A DNA stretch of 64,000 bases, from positions 930,001 to 994,000 of the forward strand of contig CAWJHN010000004.1 in assembly GCA_963842725.1 (NCBI GenBank), in the 5' to 3' direction. Shown here piece by piece: positions 42,503 through 50,383 of the stretch. Origin of the DNA: UBA10649 sp963842725 (lineage in GTDB: Bacteria; Actinomycetota; Actinomycetes; S36-B12). The notes under the pieces were generated by a model. It worked only from the letters and a program-made list of their open reading frames with translations, ran no database searches and was not told the origin of the DNA. A program made the translations under genes and the position numbers. Within the stretch, counting starts at the first letter, position 1; each line of letters starts with the position of its first letter.

Positions 42503-42720
42503 CGGGCTCCTCGTTCCGAGATCAGGTGGGCGAACTTCTTGTGGGCACCCTGCTTGGTGATCCCCAGGGCCTGGGCCACGCGGGTCCACGACCAGCCCTG
42601 GCTGATCGCCGCGGCGACGGCATCGGACTCGAGCCGGTCCGCGAGGGTGCGCAGTGCCACCACGGTGGCGAGGGCCTGCGCCGGGTCATCCGCCGAGGGC
42701 ACGCTCCACCGGGTCGCCAT
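42499..42720 (-). CDS. Small 73-aa helix-turn-helix regulator
   Basis: 73 residues. After MATRWSVPSADDPAQALATVVALRTLADRLESDAVAAAISQG (helical, possibly dimerising) comes WSWTRVAQALGITKQGAHKKFAH, a textbook HTH. Start ATG 42720 is 6 bp after a -10 box, so the transcript is probably leaderless. The gene overlaps the ClpN-domain gene (ATGA). Two identical-arm palindromes just upstream are the likely autoregulatory operators. The regulon beyond its own operon is not visible here. Confidence 0.85.
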   Translation of the reverse strand: MATRWSVPSADDPAQALATVVALRTLADRLESDAVAAAISQGWSWTRVAQALGITKQGAHKKFAHLISERGAR

Positions 42721-42722
42721 CC

Positions 42723-42738
42723 GTCAACTGTAGTTGAC
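42723..42738. promoter_or_regulatory. Operator 1: GTCAAC-N4-GTTGAC (TGTA centre), overlapping the -10 box
   Basis: Same 6-bp arms as operator 2, 28 bp away. It contains the minus-strand -10 hexamer TACAGT (42727-42732) and ends 2 bp before the HTH start codon. Confidence 0.7.
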
Positions 42739-42755
42739 GATGCCAGAGGCGTCAA
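42727..42755 (-). promoter_or_regulatory. Leaderless promoter of the HTH/ClpN operon
   Basis: Minus strand TTGACG (42750-42755), exactly 17 bp, TACAGT (42727-42732), then 6 bases and the ATG at 42720. The spacing puts the transcription start at or within a base or two of the A of ATG. Confidence 0.7.
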
Positions 42756-42766
42756 CCAACGTTGAC
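42751..42766. promoter_or_regulatory. Operator 2: GTCAAC-N4-GTTGAC (CAAC centre), overlapping the -35 box
   Basis: Identical arms to operator 1. It covers the -35 hexamer and the stop codon of the upstream phosphotransferase gene (TGA at 42752-42754 on the minus strand). Confidence 0.7.
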
Positions 42767-43807
42767 GAGTGACCTCGCCCGCTCGACGAGGATGCACACC
42801 CCGGCGCCGAACTGGGCGAACGACGGATTCGTGGTCTCGCCCCGGCGGTACCGGAACCAGATCTGCTGAGCGATGACCGCGAGGCGGAACAGGCCGAAGA
42901 CCTCATAGAAGGTCCAGTCCGACATCGGGAATCCGGTTCGCTCGAGGTAGCGCTGCACGTACTCCTCGCGGGAGGGCATGCCGGGCAGGTGGCTCGGCTG
43001 CCGGCGCAGCAGGTGCATCGCCGGATCGTCGTCCGCGGTGATCCAATAGGCCATCGACGACCCGAGGTCCATCAGCGGGTCGCCTATCGTGGCCATCTCC
43101 CAGTCGAGCACCCCGACGATGCGCGGCCCGTCGGCCAGGTCGAGCACCAGGTTGTCGAAGCGCCAGTCGCCGTGGATCAGGCGGGCCGCGACGTCGTCAG
43201 GCTGGCGGGCGGCCAGCCAGGCCATGACGTCCTCGCCATCGGGGACGTCGTCGGTGAGCGCATCGCGAAAGCGCCGCGACCAGCCGGCCACCTGCCGGCC
43301 CACGTAGCCCGGACCGCGGCCCAGGTGCGTGAGTCCTGCGGCCTCGGGATCGATCGAGTGGAGGTCGGCCTGTGCATCGATCACCGTGCTGGCGAGGGCC
43401 TGCGCCCGCGCCGGCGTGAGCGTCAGGCCGTCGGGGAGGTCCCGGCGCAGGATCACGCCGTCGAGACGCTCCATCAGGTAGAACTCGCTGCCGATGACGC
43501 CGGTGTCCGAGCAGTACCCATGGATCCGTGGCACGAGCGGGTAGTACGGGCGCAACTGGCGCTGAACCGCGACCTCCCGACCCATGTCATGCGCGGATGC
43601 TGCCTTGTGGCCGGCGGGAGGCCGGCGCAGGACCAGGTCGGTCCCGGAGTCGTAGTGGAGCAGGTAGGTCAGGTTCGACGCGCCCCCGTGGTACTGGTGC
43701 ACTGCCGGCTGTCCCGGCCCCTCGAGCGGAAGGTCGGTCACGTTGGCGCGGATCCACCGATCGAGCGCAGCCACATCGAAGGCGTCCTCGGACCGCACCC
43801 CCGTCAT
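42752..43807 (-). CDS. Phosphotransferase-family (APH/ChoK fold) protein, acyl-CoA dehydrogenase-associated
   Basis: 351 residues from ATG 43807, overlapping the acyl-CoA dehydrogenase gene by 4 bp. Kinase-like motifs: YHGGASNLTYLL, LVLRRPPAG (ATP Lys replaced region), LIHGDWRFDNLVLD (Brenner HGDxxxxN) and GVLDWEMATIGDPLMDLG. This is the fold of aminoglycoside phosphotransferases, but the exact sequence class (PPAGHKAASAHDMGRE) is the one fused to or linked with acyl-CoA dehydrogenases (ACAD10-like), thought to act on hydroxyacyl substrates. Antibiotic resistance is unlikely. Confidence 0.88.
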   Translation of the reverse strand: MTGVRSEDAFDVAALDRWIRANVTDLPLEGPGQPAVHQYHGGASNLTYLLHYDSGTDLVLRRPPAGHKAASAHDMGREVAVQRQLRPYYPLVPRIHGYCSDTGVIGSEFYLMERLDGVILRRDLPDGLTLTPARAQALASTVIDAQADLHSIDPEAAGLTHLGRGPGYVGRQVAGWSRRFRDALTDDVPDGEDVMAWLAARQPDDVAARLIHGDWRFDNLVLDLADGPRIVGVLDWEMATIGDPLMDLGSSMAYWITADDDPAMHLLRRQPSHLPGMPSREEYVQRYLERTGFPMSDWTFYEVFGLFRLAVIAQQIWFRYRRGETTNPSFAQFGAGVCILVERARSLVNVG

Positions 43808-45027
43808 GCCGACGCCTGCCTCCTGATCTCGGCCCGAGCGATGTCGCGCAGGTGCACCTCGTCGGGTCCGTCGGCCAGGCGCAGCGATCTCGCACCCGCG
43901 TACATCTGCGCCAGCGGCACGTCGTCGCTGACGCCGGCTCCGCCGAACACCTGGATCGCCCGGTCTATCACCGCGAGAGCCGCTCGCGGGGCCGCGACCT
44001 TGATCGCGGCGATCTCCATGCGGGCGCCCTTGGCGCCGACCTGGTCGATCATCCACGCCGCCTTCAGGGTCAGGAGGCGGGCCTGCTCGATGGCGATGCG
44101 CGACTCGGCGATCTGCTCCCGGACGACGCCCTGCCGGGCCAGCTCCTTGCCGAACGCCACGCGACTCATGGCGCGCTTCGTCATGAGGTCGAGGGCTCGC
44201 TCGGCCATGCCGATCACCCGCATGCAGTGGTGGATCCGGCCGGGGCCGAGCCTGGCCTGCGCGATGGCGAAGCCGCGCCCCTCCTCGCCGAGCAGCGCGG
44301 ACACCGGGACGCGCACGTCGGTGAACTGGACCTCGCCGTGCCCGTGCTGATCGTGGTAGCCGAACACCGGGGTCGATCGCACGACCTCCACTCCCGGCGT
44401 GTCGGCGGGGACCACGACCATGGACTGCTGGTGGTGGACGTCGGCTGCGGGGTCGGTCTTGCCCATCACCACCAGCACCTCGCACCGAGGGTCGTTCAGC
44501 CCGGTGCTCCACCACTTGCGTCCGTTGATGACGTAGTCGTCCCCGTCGCGCTCGATCGTCGTCGAGATGTTCGTGGCGTCGCTGCTGGCGACGTCCGGCT
44601 CGGTCATGCAGAAGGCCGAGCGGATCCGGCCGTCGAGCAGCGGAACCAGCCAGCGGGCGCGCTGCTCGTCGCTGCCGAACATATGAAGGATCTCCATGTT
44701 GCCGGTATCGGGGGCAGAGCAGTTGATCGCCTCGGGGGCGATCTCCGCAGACCATCCCGACAGCTCGGCTATCGGCGCGTACTCGAGCACGGACAGTCCA
44801 TGAGCGGGGTCCGTGGCATCGGGGAGGAACAGGTTCCACAGCCCCTGGGACCTGGCCTGCTCCTTGAGGGCCTCGACGATCGGTGGCAGGGTGTGCGGCC
44901 GGCCGGCCGCGGTGAGCTCCGCGCGTTGAGCGGCGTAGACGGGCTCGGCCGGGAAGACCGAGTCCGTCATGAAGGCCTGCATCCGCTGCAGGTAGTCGCG
45001 CGAACGCTCGCTCGGTGCGAAGTCCAT
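43804..45027 (-). CDS. Acyl-CoA dehydrogenase (ACAD10/11-like)
   Basis: 407 residues from ATG 45027 with GAGGAGAG upstream. FAD-binding motifs FCMTEPDVASSDATNI and RKWWSTGLNDP, and GRIHHCMRVIGMAERALDLM, VREQIAESRIAIEQARLL, IQVFGGAGVSDDVPLAQMYAGAR. It oxidises acyl-CoA with electron transfer to ETF. The coupled phosphotransferase gene recalls animal ACAD10/11, in which a kinase domain is fused to the dehydrogenase and 4-hydroxy fatty acids are broken down. That parallel is inference. Confidence 0.92.
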   Translation of the reverse strand: MDFAPSERSRDYLQRMQAFMTDSVFPAEPVYAAQRAELTAAGRPHTLPPIVEALKEQARSQGLWNLFLPDATDPAHGLSVLEYAPIAELSGWSAEIAPEAINCSAPDTGNMEILHMFGSDEQRARWLVPLLDGRIRSAFCMTEPDVASSDATNISTTIERDGDDYVINGRKWWSTGLNDPRCEVLVVMGKTDPAADVHHQQSMVVVPADTPGVEVVRSTPVFGYHDQHGHGEVQFTDVRVPVSALLGEEGRGFAIAQARLGPGRIHHCMRVIGMAERALDLMTKRAMSRVAFGKELARQGVVREQIAESRIAIEQARLLTLKAAWMIDQVGAKGARMEIAAIKVAAPRAALAVIDRAIQVFGGAGVSDDVPLAQMYAGARSLRLADGPDEVHLRDIARAEIRRQASA

Positions 45028-45130
45028 GGGCTCTCCTCGGGTGGGCGTGGTCCATCGTGGCACGCACGGCGCCGTCACGTCGTGGTCGAACGCGTCGCAT
45101 CGGGAGCACCCGCTGCCTATCCTCGACTGC

Positions 45131-46024
45131 ATGACGACTCGCGGTCGGCTCCTCGGCGTGATCATCCTGGGTGCGATGGCGATCACCCTGGTCCCCGGTG
45201 CCGCGGGAGCGGCCACGGACCATCAGCTGGGTCCTCGTCCCACGGTCAGCGTCGACGATCCGACGCCGGCTGTCATTCCGGCCGCATCCTGGCGGGCATA
45301 CCGGGCCGCCATCGTCGACTCGACGACGGCGCGGCCGCGGGAGGTCGTCGATGATCTCCTTGTTCCGACGCCCGCCGATCCACGAACGGAATGGCGGACG
45401 ATCGAGGGCGAGGAGTACCTGCTCGTCGGGCTCCTTCGACGGGCGCCATTCAGCGGCGTGCAGGTCGGCGATCGGTTCACTCTCGACGGCGACCGGTGGG
45501 TGTCGGTGCCGGGGGAGCTCGACGAGGCCTGCCCGGCGCGCCGGTGCTCCCGCCTGGACGATGCGCGGCTCGATCAGCGACTCAAGCAGGTGCTGGGACT
45601 GCCGCCGGATGCCGACTACCGCTATGTCCTCCGGTTCTGGGTCCGGCCGGCCGACCTGTTCCGCCCATGCACGGACCCGCGCATGACCAGCAGCTCATGC
45701 CCCGAGCAGGTGCCCACGGGTACCGCGGAATCGCCGATGCCCGAAGCGGTAGGCGGGACCACGCTCGCGGCATTCCTGTGGACGCAGGCGAACTACGCCT
45801 GGCGCCTGCCGGACGTCGTCCGCCCCGCCACCGCGGTGTCGTGCGCCAAGGACTGGCAGACGAACGACTGCCTCGGATTCCCGTGGACCCGGCTCGGCTA
45901 CACGTACGACTGGTCGCCTCGGGCCAGGGACGAGATGGGCGTCACGGAGTTCGTCGCGGTCAAGGGCGCCACGGCGTACCTCGCCGCCGCCGACGCGCAG
46001 CGGGCCTTCTTCCCGGCCACCTAG
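45131..46024 (+). CDS. Exported protein of unknown function
   Basis: 297 residues from ATG 45131 with a signal peptide (TTRGRLLGVIILGAMAITLVPGAAGAA). The mature part has six or more cysteines in short motifs (EACPARRCSRL, FRPCTDPRM, SSCPEQ, VSCAKDWQTNDCLG), so disulfides are likely, and a conserved-looking C-terminal half (TTLAAFLWTQANYAWRLPDVV ... FPWTRLGYTYDWSPRARDEMGVTEFVAVKG). I do not recognise a family. Divergent from the acyl-CoA dehydrogenase gene by 103 bp. Confidence 0.7.
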   Translation: MTTRGRLLGVIILGAMAITLVPGAAGAATDHQLGPRPTVSVDDPTPAVIPAASWRAYRAAIVDSTTARPREVVDDLLVPTPADPRTEWRTIEGEEYLLVGLLRRAPFSGVQVGDRFTLDGDRWVSVPGELDEACPARRCSRLDDARLDQRLKQVLGLPPDADYRYVLRFWVRPADLFRPCTDPRMTSSSCPEQVPTGTAESPMPEAVGGTTLAAFLWTQANYAWRLPDVVRPATAVSCAKDWQTNDCLGFPWTRLGYTYDWSPRARDEMGVTEFVAVKGATAYLAAADAQRAFFPAT

Positions 46025-46052
46025 CCATCGCCCGCGGCGTATCGTCCGAGCC

Positions 46053-46180
46053 ATGCCGGGACTCTTCACCCCCTGACCATCCGCGGTCGCACGTTGGAGA
46101 ACCGGGCCCGGGTCTCGCCGATGTGCCAGTCCGTCCCGTGGCCGCCGCAGTACGCGCGGGCCGCGACCTGGACGAACTGA
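46053..46180 (+). pseudogene. Old-yellow-enzyme (NADH:flavin oxidoreductase) remnant with internal deletion
   Basis: MPGLFTP from ATG 46053, then (one base lost in a C run near 46070-46074) LTIRGRTLENRARVSPMCQ, the N-terminus of an OYE, followed directly by SVPWPPQYARAATW and a stop, which resembles an OYE C-terminus. About 300 codons between are missing. The scar therefore keeps both ends of the gene. Confidence 0.6.
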
Positions 46181-46206
46181 CGGGTCGGACGTGTCAGGAT
46201 GCGTCC

Positions 46207-47022
46207 GTGACTCCTGACGAGATGGAAAGCGGCTGGGTGATCGTCCGCGGGCAGCCGGTGTACTTCCGAGGCTCTCGGCCCGCCGCCGATGCCCGGGTGA
46301 TCCTGCACCTGCACGGATTCGCGATCTCCGGGAAGTACATGCTCCCCACTGCCGCCGCCCTGTCCGACGAGTTCGGGACCTACGTGCCGGACCTGCCGGG
46401 CTTCGGGCGCAGCATCGATCCCGACCATGCCCTGTCGATCCCCGAGCTGGCCGACTCCGCGGCCGCGTTCCTCGACGAGATGGGGGTCGAGACGGCGACC
46501 ATCCTCGGCAACTCCCTCGGGTGCGCGATCCTCGCGTCCTTCGCCGCGCGGCACCCCGATCGGATCGACCGCGCGGTCATGGTCTCGCCGGCCGGCGGAG
46601 TGAACAGCCGGCCGCTGCCGCGCGCCATCTGGCAGCTGGTGCGCGATGCGCCGCGCGAGCCCCTGTCGATGGCCAGCGTCGCGGCTCCCGACTACCTGCG
46701 CTTCGGCGTCGTCGACGCCTTCCGGCTGTTCCGGTCGATGACGCAGTTCCCGGCCCTCGAGCGGCTCATCGAGATGGAGATCCCGACGCTGGCCGTCCTG
46801 GGGTCGCGGGACCCCCTGCTGCCCCGCTGGTCGCGGATCACCGAGGTCTCCGAGCGGATGCACGTGCGTGCGTCCGTCGTCATCATTAAGGACGCCGCCC
46901 ACGCCATCAACTTCAGCCATCCGCGCGAGCTCGCCGCCATCGTCCGCCAGTTCATGGACGACCGGCCCATCGTCGGGCTGCCGGACGATGCCGGTGCGGC
47001 GCAGGTGGCCCGCGTTCGATGA
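46207..47022 (+). CDS. Alpha/beta-hydrolase
   Basis: About 271 residues from GTG 46207 (ATG 46222 is possible). Oxyanion strand HLHGFAISGKYM, acid loop PDLPGFGRS, nucleophile GNSLGCAIL (Ser in G-N-S-L-G), VLGSRDPLLP (Asp) and KDAAHAINFSHP (His). Resembles meta-cleavage-product or haloalkane-type hydrolases in outline. Overlaps the UbiA gene by 4 bp, so it may prepare or hydrolyse a substrate of that prenyltransferase, which is inference. Confidence 0.85.
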   Translation: MTPDEMESGWVIVRGQPVYFRGSRPAADARVILHLHGFAISGKYMLPTAAALSDEFGTYVPDLPGFGRSIDPDHALSIPELADSAAAFLDEMGVETATILGNSLGCAILASFAARHPDRIDRAVMVSPAGGVNSRPLPRAIWQLVRDAPREPLSMASVAAPDYLRFGVVDAFRLFRSMTQFPALERLIEMEIPTLAVLGSRDPLLPRWSRITEVSERMHVRASVVIIKDAAHAINFSHPRELAAIVRQFMDDRPIVGLPDDAGAAQVARVR

Positions 47023-47825
47023 CGGGCTTCGTGCGGGCCTCGCATCCCGCACCCACGCTCGCCGTCACCTTCGTCATCACGGCGTTCGCCTGGGGCGTCG
47101 GTTGGCGGTGGCCGGGCGTCGGTCTGCTGGCGAGCGCGGTCCTCGTGGGCCAGCTGTCCGTGGGCTGGAGCAACGACGCATTCGACGCCGGCGTGGACGC
47201 GCTCGCGCAGCGCAGGAGCAAGCCGACCGTCTCGGGCCAGGTCAGCGCACGGGCACTGTGGCTCGCCGCGGGCGTTGCGCTCGTCGCGTCCAGTGCGATG
47301 AGCTGGGCGGTCGCCGGTCCCGTCGGCGGCACCTTCCACGTGTTCAGCCTCGCCATGGCGTGGACGTACAACACCGTGCTGTCCCGCACGTCCTGGTCGT
47401 GGCTGCCGTATGCCCTGGCGTTCGGCGCGGTGCCGCCGTTCGTGACGTTCGGACTCGACGGCTCCGCGCCGCCGGCGTGGACGGTCGTCCTGTTCTCGGT
47501 CGTCGGGGTGAGCGCGCATCTGGCCAACGCGCTGCCCGACATCACGTCGGACCGTGAGGCGGGACTGGATGGGCTGGCTATCCGCCTCGGTCCTCGCCGC
47601 AGCGCCGCACTCTGCTGGGCCCTGCTCGGCTTCGGCACCGCCGTCATCGTGGGGGTGACCGCGGCCGTGACTCCGGCGCTCGCCGTGGTAGCGGCGACCG
47701 CATACCTTGGGGCGATGCTGGCGTCGACCCGCTCCGCACGCGCCTCGGCCACCTTCCACGCACTCATCGCCGTGGTCGTCGTCGACGTCGTACTGCTCGT
47801 GCTGGCCGTCGGATGGGCGGGCTGA
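47019..47825 (+). CDS. UbiA-family prenyltransferase
   Basis: 268 residues, eight or nine hydrophobic segments. First Asp motif in GWSNDAFDAGVD (NDxxxD) and second in LPDITSDREAG bind the prenyl diphosphate through Mg2+. Transfers isoprenoid chains to aromatic or other acceptors in the membrane. The class resembles UbiA paralogues of unknown acceptor found in actinobacteria. Coupled to the hydrolase (ATGA overlap) and followed closely by a YdeI-like gene. Confidence 0.88.
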   Translation: MTGFVRASHPAPTLAVTFVITAFAWGVGWRWPGVGLLASAVLVGQLSVGWSNDAFDAGVDALAQRRSKPTVSGQVSARALWLAAGVALVASSAMSWAVAGPVGGTFHVFSLAMAWTYNTVLSRTSWSWLPYALAFGAVPPFVTFGLDGSAPPAWTVVLFSVVGVSAHLANALPDITSDREAGLDGLAIRLGPRRSAALCWALLGFGTAVIVGVTAAVTPALAVVAATAYLGAMLASTRSARASATFHALIAVVVVDVVLLVLAVGWAG

Positions 47826-47829
47826 TCGG

Positions 47830-48426
47830 GTGGACGAGCGCGAGCACCTCATCGTGGCCGACGCCGACGCCTGGCGACGATGGCTGCTGGCGCATATCGA
47901 CCGGGAGGCCGGCACCTGGCTCGTGCTGGCGAAGAAGGGGACGACCGAGCCCACCCGTCTCACATACGACCTGGCACTCGACGAGGCGCTGTGCCACGGC
48001 TGGATCGACGGGCAGAAGCGCAGCCGGGACGCTGGCACCTTCCTGCAGCGCTTCACGCCCCGCCGCGCGAGGAGCGTGTGGTCCGCCCGGAACGTCGGCA
48101 TCGTCGCCCGGCTCGAGGCCGAGGGGCGGATGCACCCGGCCGGCATCGCCGAGGTCGAGCGGGCGAAGGCCGATGGACGTTGGGCGGCCGCCTACGCGGG
48201 CCAGTCGGGGATCGATGTCCCGGCCGACCTCGCCGTGGCGCTGGCCGCCGAACCCCGGGCGCTGGAGATGTTCGGCATGCTGACGAGCCAGAACCGCTAC
48301 GCCGTGCTCCTGCGGATCTCGGCAGCGAAGCGGCCCGACACGCGATCGCGACGGATCGAGCAGTTCGTCGAGATGCTGGCGCGGGGCGAGACGGTCCATC
48401 CCCAACGGCGCAGCCTGGACGGCTGA
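47830..48426 (+). CDS. YdeI/OmpD-associated family protein
   Basis: 198 residues from GTG 47830. DADAWRRWLLAHIDREAGTWLVLAKKGT, TYDLALDEALCHGWIDGQKR and FLQRFTPRRARSVWS are hallmarks of this widespread family (DUF1801-like/YdeI). Its biochemical role is not settled; some members are linked to peptide resistance. Four bp after UbiA, so probably one transcript. Convergent with the SDR gene. Confidence 0.88.
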   Translation: MDEREHLIVADADAWRRWLLAHIDREAGTWLVLAKKGTTEPTRLTYDLALDEALCHGWIDGQKRSRDAGTFLQRFTPRRARSVWSARNVGIVARLEAEGRMHPAGIAEVERAKADGRWAAAYAGQSGIDVPADLAVALAAEPRALEMFGMLTSQNRYAVLLRISAAKRPDTRSRRIEQFVEMLARGETVHPQRRSLDG

Positions 48427-48429
48427 GAC

Positions 48430-49200
48430 TCAGGGTCGAGCGGTCATGCCACCGTCGACGACCAGGGTCTGTCCCGTCATGTAGGAGGAGAGGTCGCCGG
48501 CGAGGAATGCTGCCGCCTGGGCGATCTCCTCGGGCCGTCCCCAGCGCCCCATGGGGATGTCGGCGAGGACGCCCTTCTCGATGGCCGCATCACCGCGCAG
48601 GAAGTCGGTCAGGTCGGTCTCGATCCACCCGGGAACGAGCGCGTTGACGCGGACGCCCTGAGTGGCGAGCTCGATCGCGAGACTCTGCGTCAAGGAGATC
48701 AGTGCGGCCTTGGCGGCGCCGTAGTGGGACATGAACGGCGATCCGCGCAGACCGGCGACGGACGCGACGTTGATGATCGAGCCGTGCGCCCCGTCGATCA
48801 GGGCGGGCAGCGCGGCCTGCGTGAGCAGGACGGCCGCGTCCAGGTTGAGGGCGATCGCCTTCTGCCACCCGGAGTAGCGCATCGTCTGCAGCGGAGCCAT
48901 GAACGAGTTGCCGCCGGCGTTGTTCACGAGGATGTCGATGCCGCCCATCGCCTCGACGGCCCGGTCGACGATCGTCGCCGCCGCATCGTCGACCGTGACG
49001 TCGACCGCGACCGGCGTGACAGCCCCGCCTCGCGCGCGAATCTCGTCCGCGACCGCGCCGAGGCTGTCGGCCGAGCGGGCGACGATGGTCACGTGCGCGC
49101 CGAGGTCGGCGAAGAGCGTGGCCATGGCCCGCCCGATCCCTCGGGAGCCTCCGGTCACGACGGCTCGTCGTCCGTCCAGGCTCAGGCCCGTCTGCTGCAT
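48430..49200 (-). CDS. Short-chain dehydrogenase/reductase
   Basis: 256 residues from ATG 49200; upstream AAGGGAT. VVTGGSRGIGRAM (NADP-type with Arg), NNAGGNS, SVAG (catalytic Ser region) and YGAAKAA, C-terminal TGQTLVVDGGMT. Likely an NADPH-dependent 3-oxoacyl-type or alcohol dehydrogenase. It follows the MDR gene by 35 bp on the same strand, so a two-gene unit is likely. Confidence 0.9.
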   Translation of the reverse strand: MQQTGLSLDGRRAVVTGGSRGIGRAMATLFADLGAHVTIVARSADSLGAVADEIRARGGAVTPVAVDVTVDDAAATIVDRAVEAMGGIDILVNNAGGNSFMAPLQTMRYSGWQKAIALNLDAAVLLTQAALPALIDGAHGSIINVASVAGLRGSPFMSHYGAAKAALISLTQSLAIELATQGVRVNALVPGWIETDLTDFLRGDAAIEKGVLADIPMGRWGRPEEIAQAAAFLAGDLSSYMTGQTLVVDGGMTARP

Positions 49201-49235
49201 GTCGATCCCTTCGTCGGTGAATCGGTGGTTTCGGG

Positions 49236-50243
49236 TCAGGAGGTGACGTCGAGGATGAGCTTGCCCACGTTGTCGCCGGTGAACAGCCGGAGGAAGGTCG
49301 GAAGGAAGTCGGCGACGGTGCCGCTGACGATCGTCTCGGGAGCCGTGAGCCGGTCTTCGGCCACCCAGGCCGCAAGTCGCTGCCGCGCCACCGCGTAGTC
49401 GGCCGCGTGGTCGAAGACGAGGAACCCGCCCATCGTGGCCCGGCGCACGAGCAGCGCCAGGTAGTTCGACGGGCCACGCGTGGCCGTCTCCGCGTTGTAC
49501 TGCGAGATGGCGCCGCAGACGACGACTCTCGCGTGCATGGCCAGAGTGCCGAGGGCCGCGTCGAGGATGCTGCCCCCGACGTTGTCGAAGTAGACGTCGA
49601 TGCCGTCCGGGCAGGTGTCGCGCAGCGCCGGACGGACCGAGCCGGCCTTGTAGTCGATCGCGGCGTCGAAGCCGAGGTCGTCGGTCACGTACGCGCACTT
49701 GTCCGGTCCGCCCGCGATGCCGACGACGCGGCATCCGCCGATCCGCGCCAGCTGGCCCACGATCGATCCGACGCCTCCGGCCGCGGCGGATACGACCACG
49801 GTGTCGCCGGCCCGAGGACGGCCGTGCTCGAAGAGGCCGAAGTAGGCGGTCAGGCCCGTCGTTCCGAGCACTCCGAGGTACATCGACGGGGTGCCGAGGT
49901 CGGGGTCGACGCGGGTGACCCCACGGCCGTCGGCGACCGCGTACTCCTGGACGCCGAAGTCGCCCATCACGATGGTGCCGACCGGGAAGCGCGGCTGGTT
50001 CGAGGCCACCACCTCACCGATGGCACCCGCGCGGATCACCTCGCCGAGGCCCACCGGGGGCAGGTAGGAGGGCCGGTCGTCGAGCCAGCCCCGCATCGCG
50101 GGGTCCAGGGAGATCAGCGTGACGCGGACCAGGAACTGTCCGGGTCCCGGCTCCGGGGCCGGCTCGGACGCAACCGTGAAGTCGTCCGGGACCGGGACGC
50201 CCGTGGGTCTGCGGGCCAGCCGCACGGTCAGGTGAGAGGTCAT
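49236..50243 (-). CDS. NADP-dependent alkenal/enone reductase (zinc-free MDR, PTGR/CurA-like)
   Basis: 335 residues. Lacks zinc-site cysteines; has SLDPAMRGWL, YLGVLGTTGLTAYFGL, the cofactor motif AAAGGVGSIVGQLARIGGCRVVG and FDNVGGSILDAAL of the family that includes prostaglandin/15-oxo reductase PTGR and CurA. These reduce the C=C of alpha,beta-unsaturated carbonyls with NADPH. Substrate unknown. Divergent from the hydrolase at 50384; a palindromic operator lies between. Confidence 0.88.
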   Translation of the reverse strand: MTSHLTVRLARRPTGVPVPDDFTVASEPAPEPGPGQFLVRVTLISLDPAMRGWLDDRPSYLPPVGLGEVIRAGAIGEVVASNQPRFPVGTIVMGDFGVQEYAVADGRGVTRVDPDLGTPSMYLGVLGTTGLTAYFGLFEHGRPRAGDTVVVSAAAGGVGSIVGQLARIGGCRVVGIAGGPDKCAYVTDDLGFDAAIDYKAGSVRPALRDTCPDGIDVYFDNVGGSILDAALGTLAMHARVVVCGAISQYNAETATRGPSNYLALLVRRATMGGFLVFDHAADYAVARQRLAAWVAEDRLTAPETIVSGTVADFLPTFLRLFTGDNVGKLILDVTS

Positions 50244-50321
50244 GCCGGGAATCTATTCGCTTCGCGGTCGATCGGTGCCGGGACGGGCGATCCGGGGTGG
50301 AGGCGACCGCGAGCCGAACTG

Positions 50322-50341
50322 AACCTACGCTGCCGTAGGTT
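50322..50341. promoter_or_regulatory. Palindrome AACCTACG-CTGC-CGTAGGTT, candidate TetR-type operator
   Basis: Perfect 8-bp arms. It lies just before a -10 box TATAGT (50346-50351) for the plus-strand hydrolase and in the 131-140 bp separating it from the MDR gene. Size and symmetry fit TetR-family sites; no TetR gene is in the window. Confidence 0.5.
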
Positions 50342-50383
50342 ACGGTATAGTAAGTTACCCGGAGGTAGTGAGAGGTGGATGCG

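Noticed and set aside
42752..43807. Aminoglycoside resistance gene
   Set aside because: Sequence class and coupling to acyl-CoA dehydrogenase point to ACAD-linked phosphotransferase.
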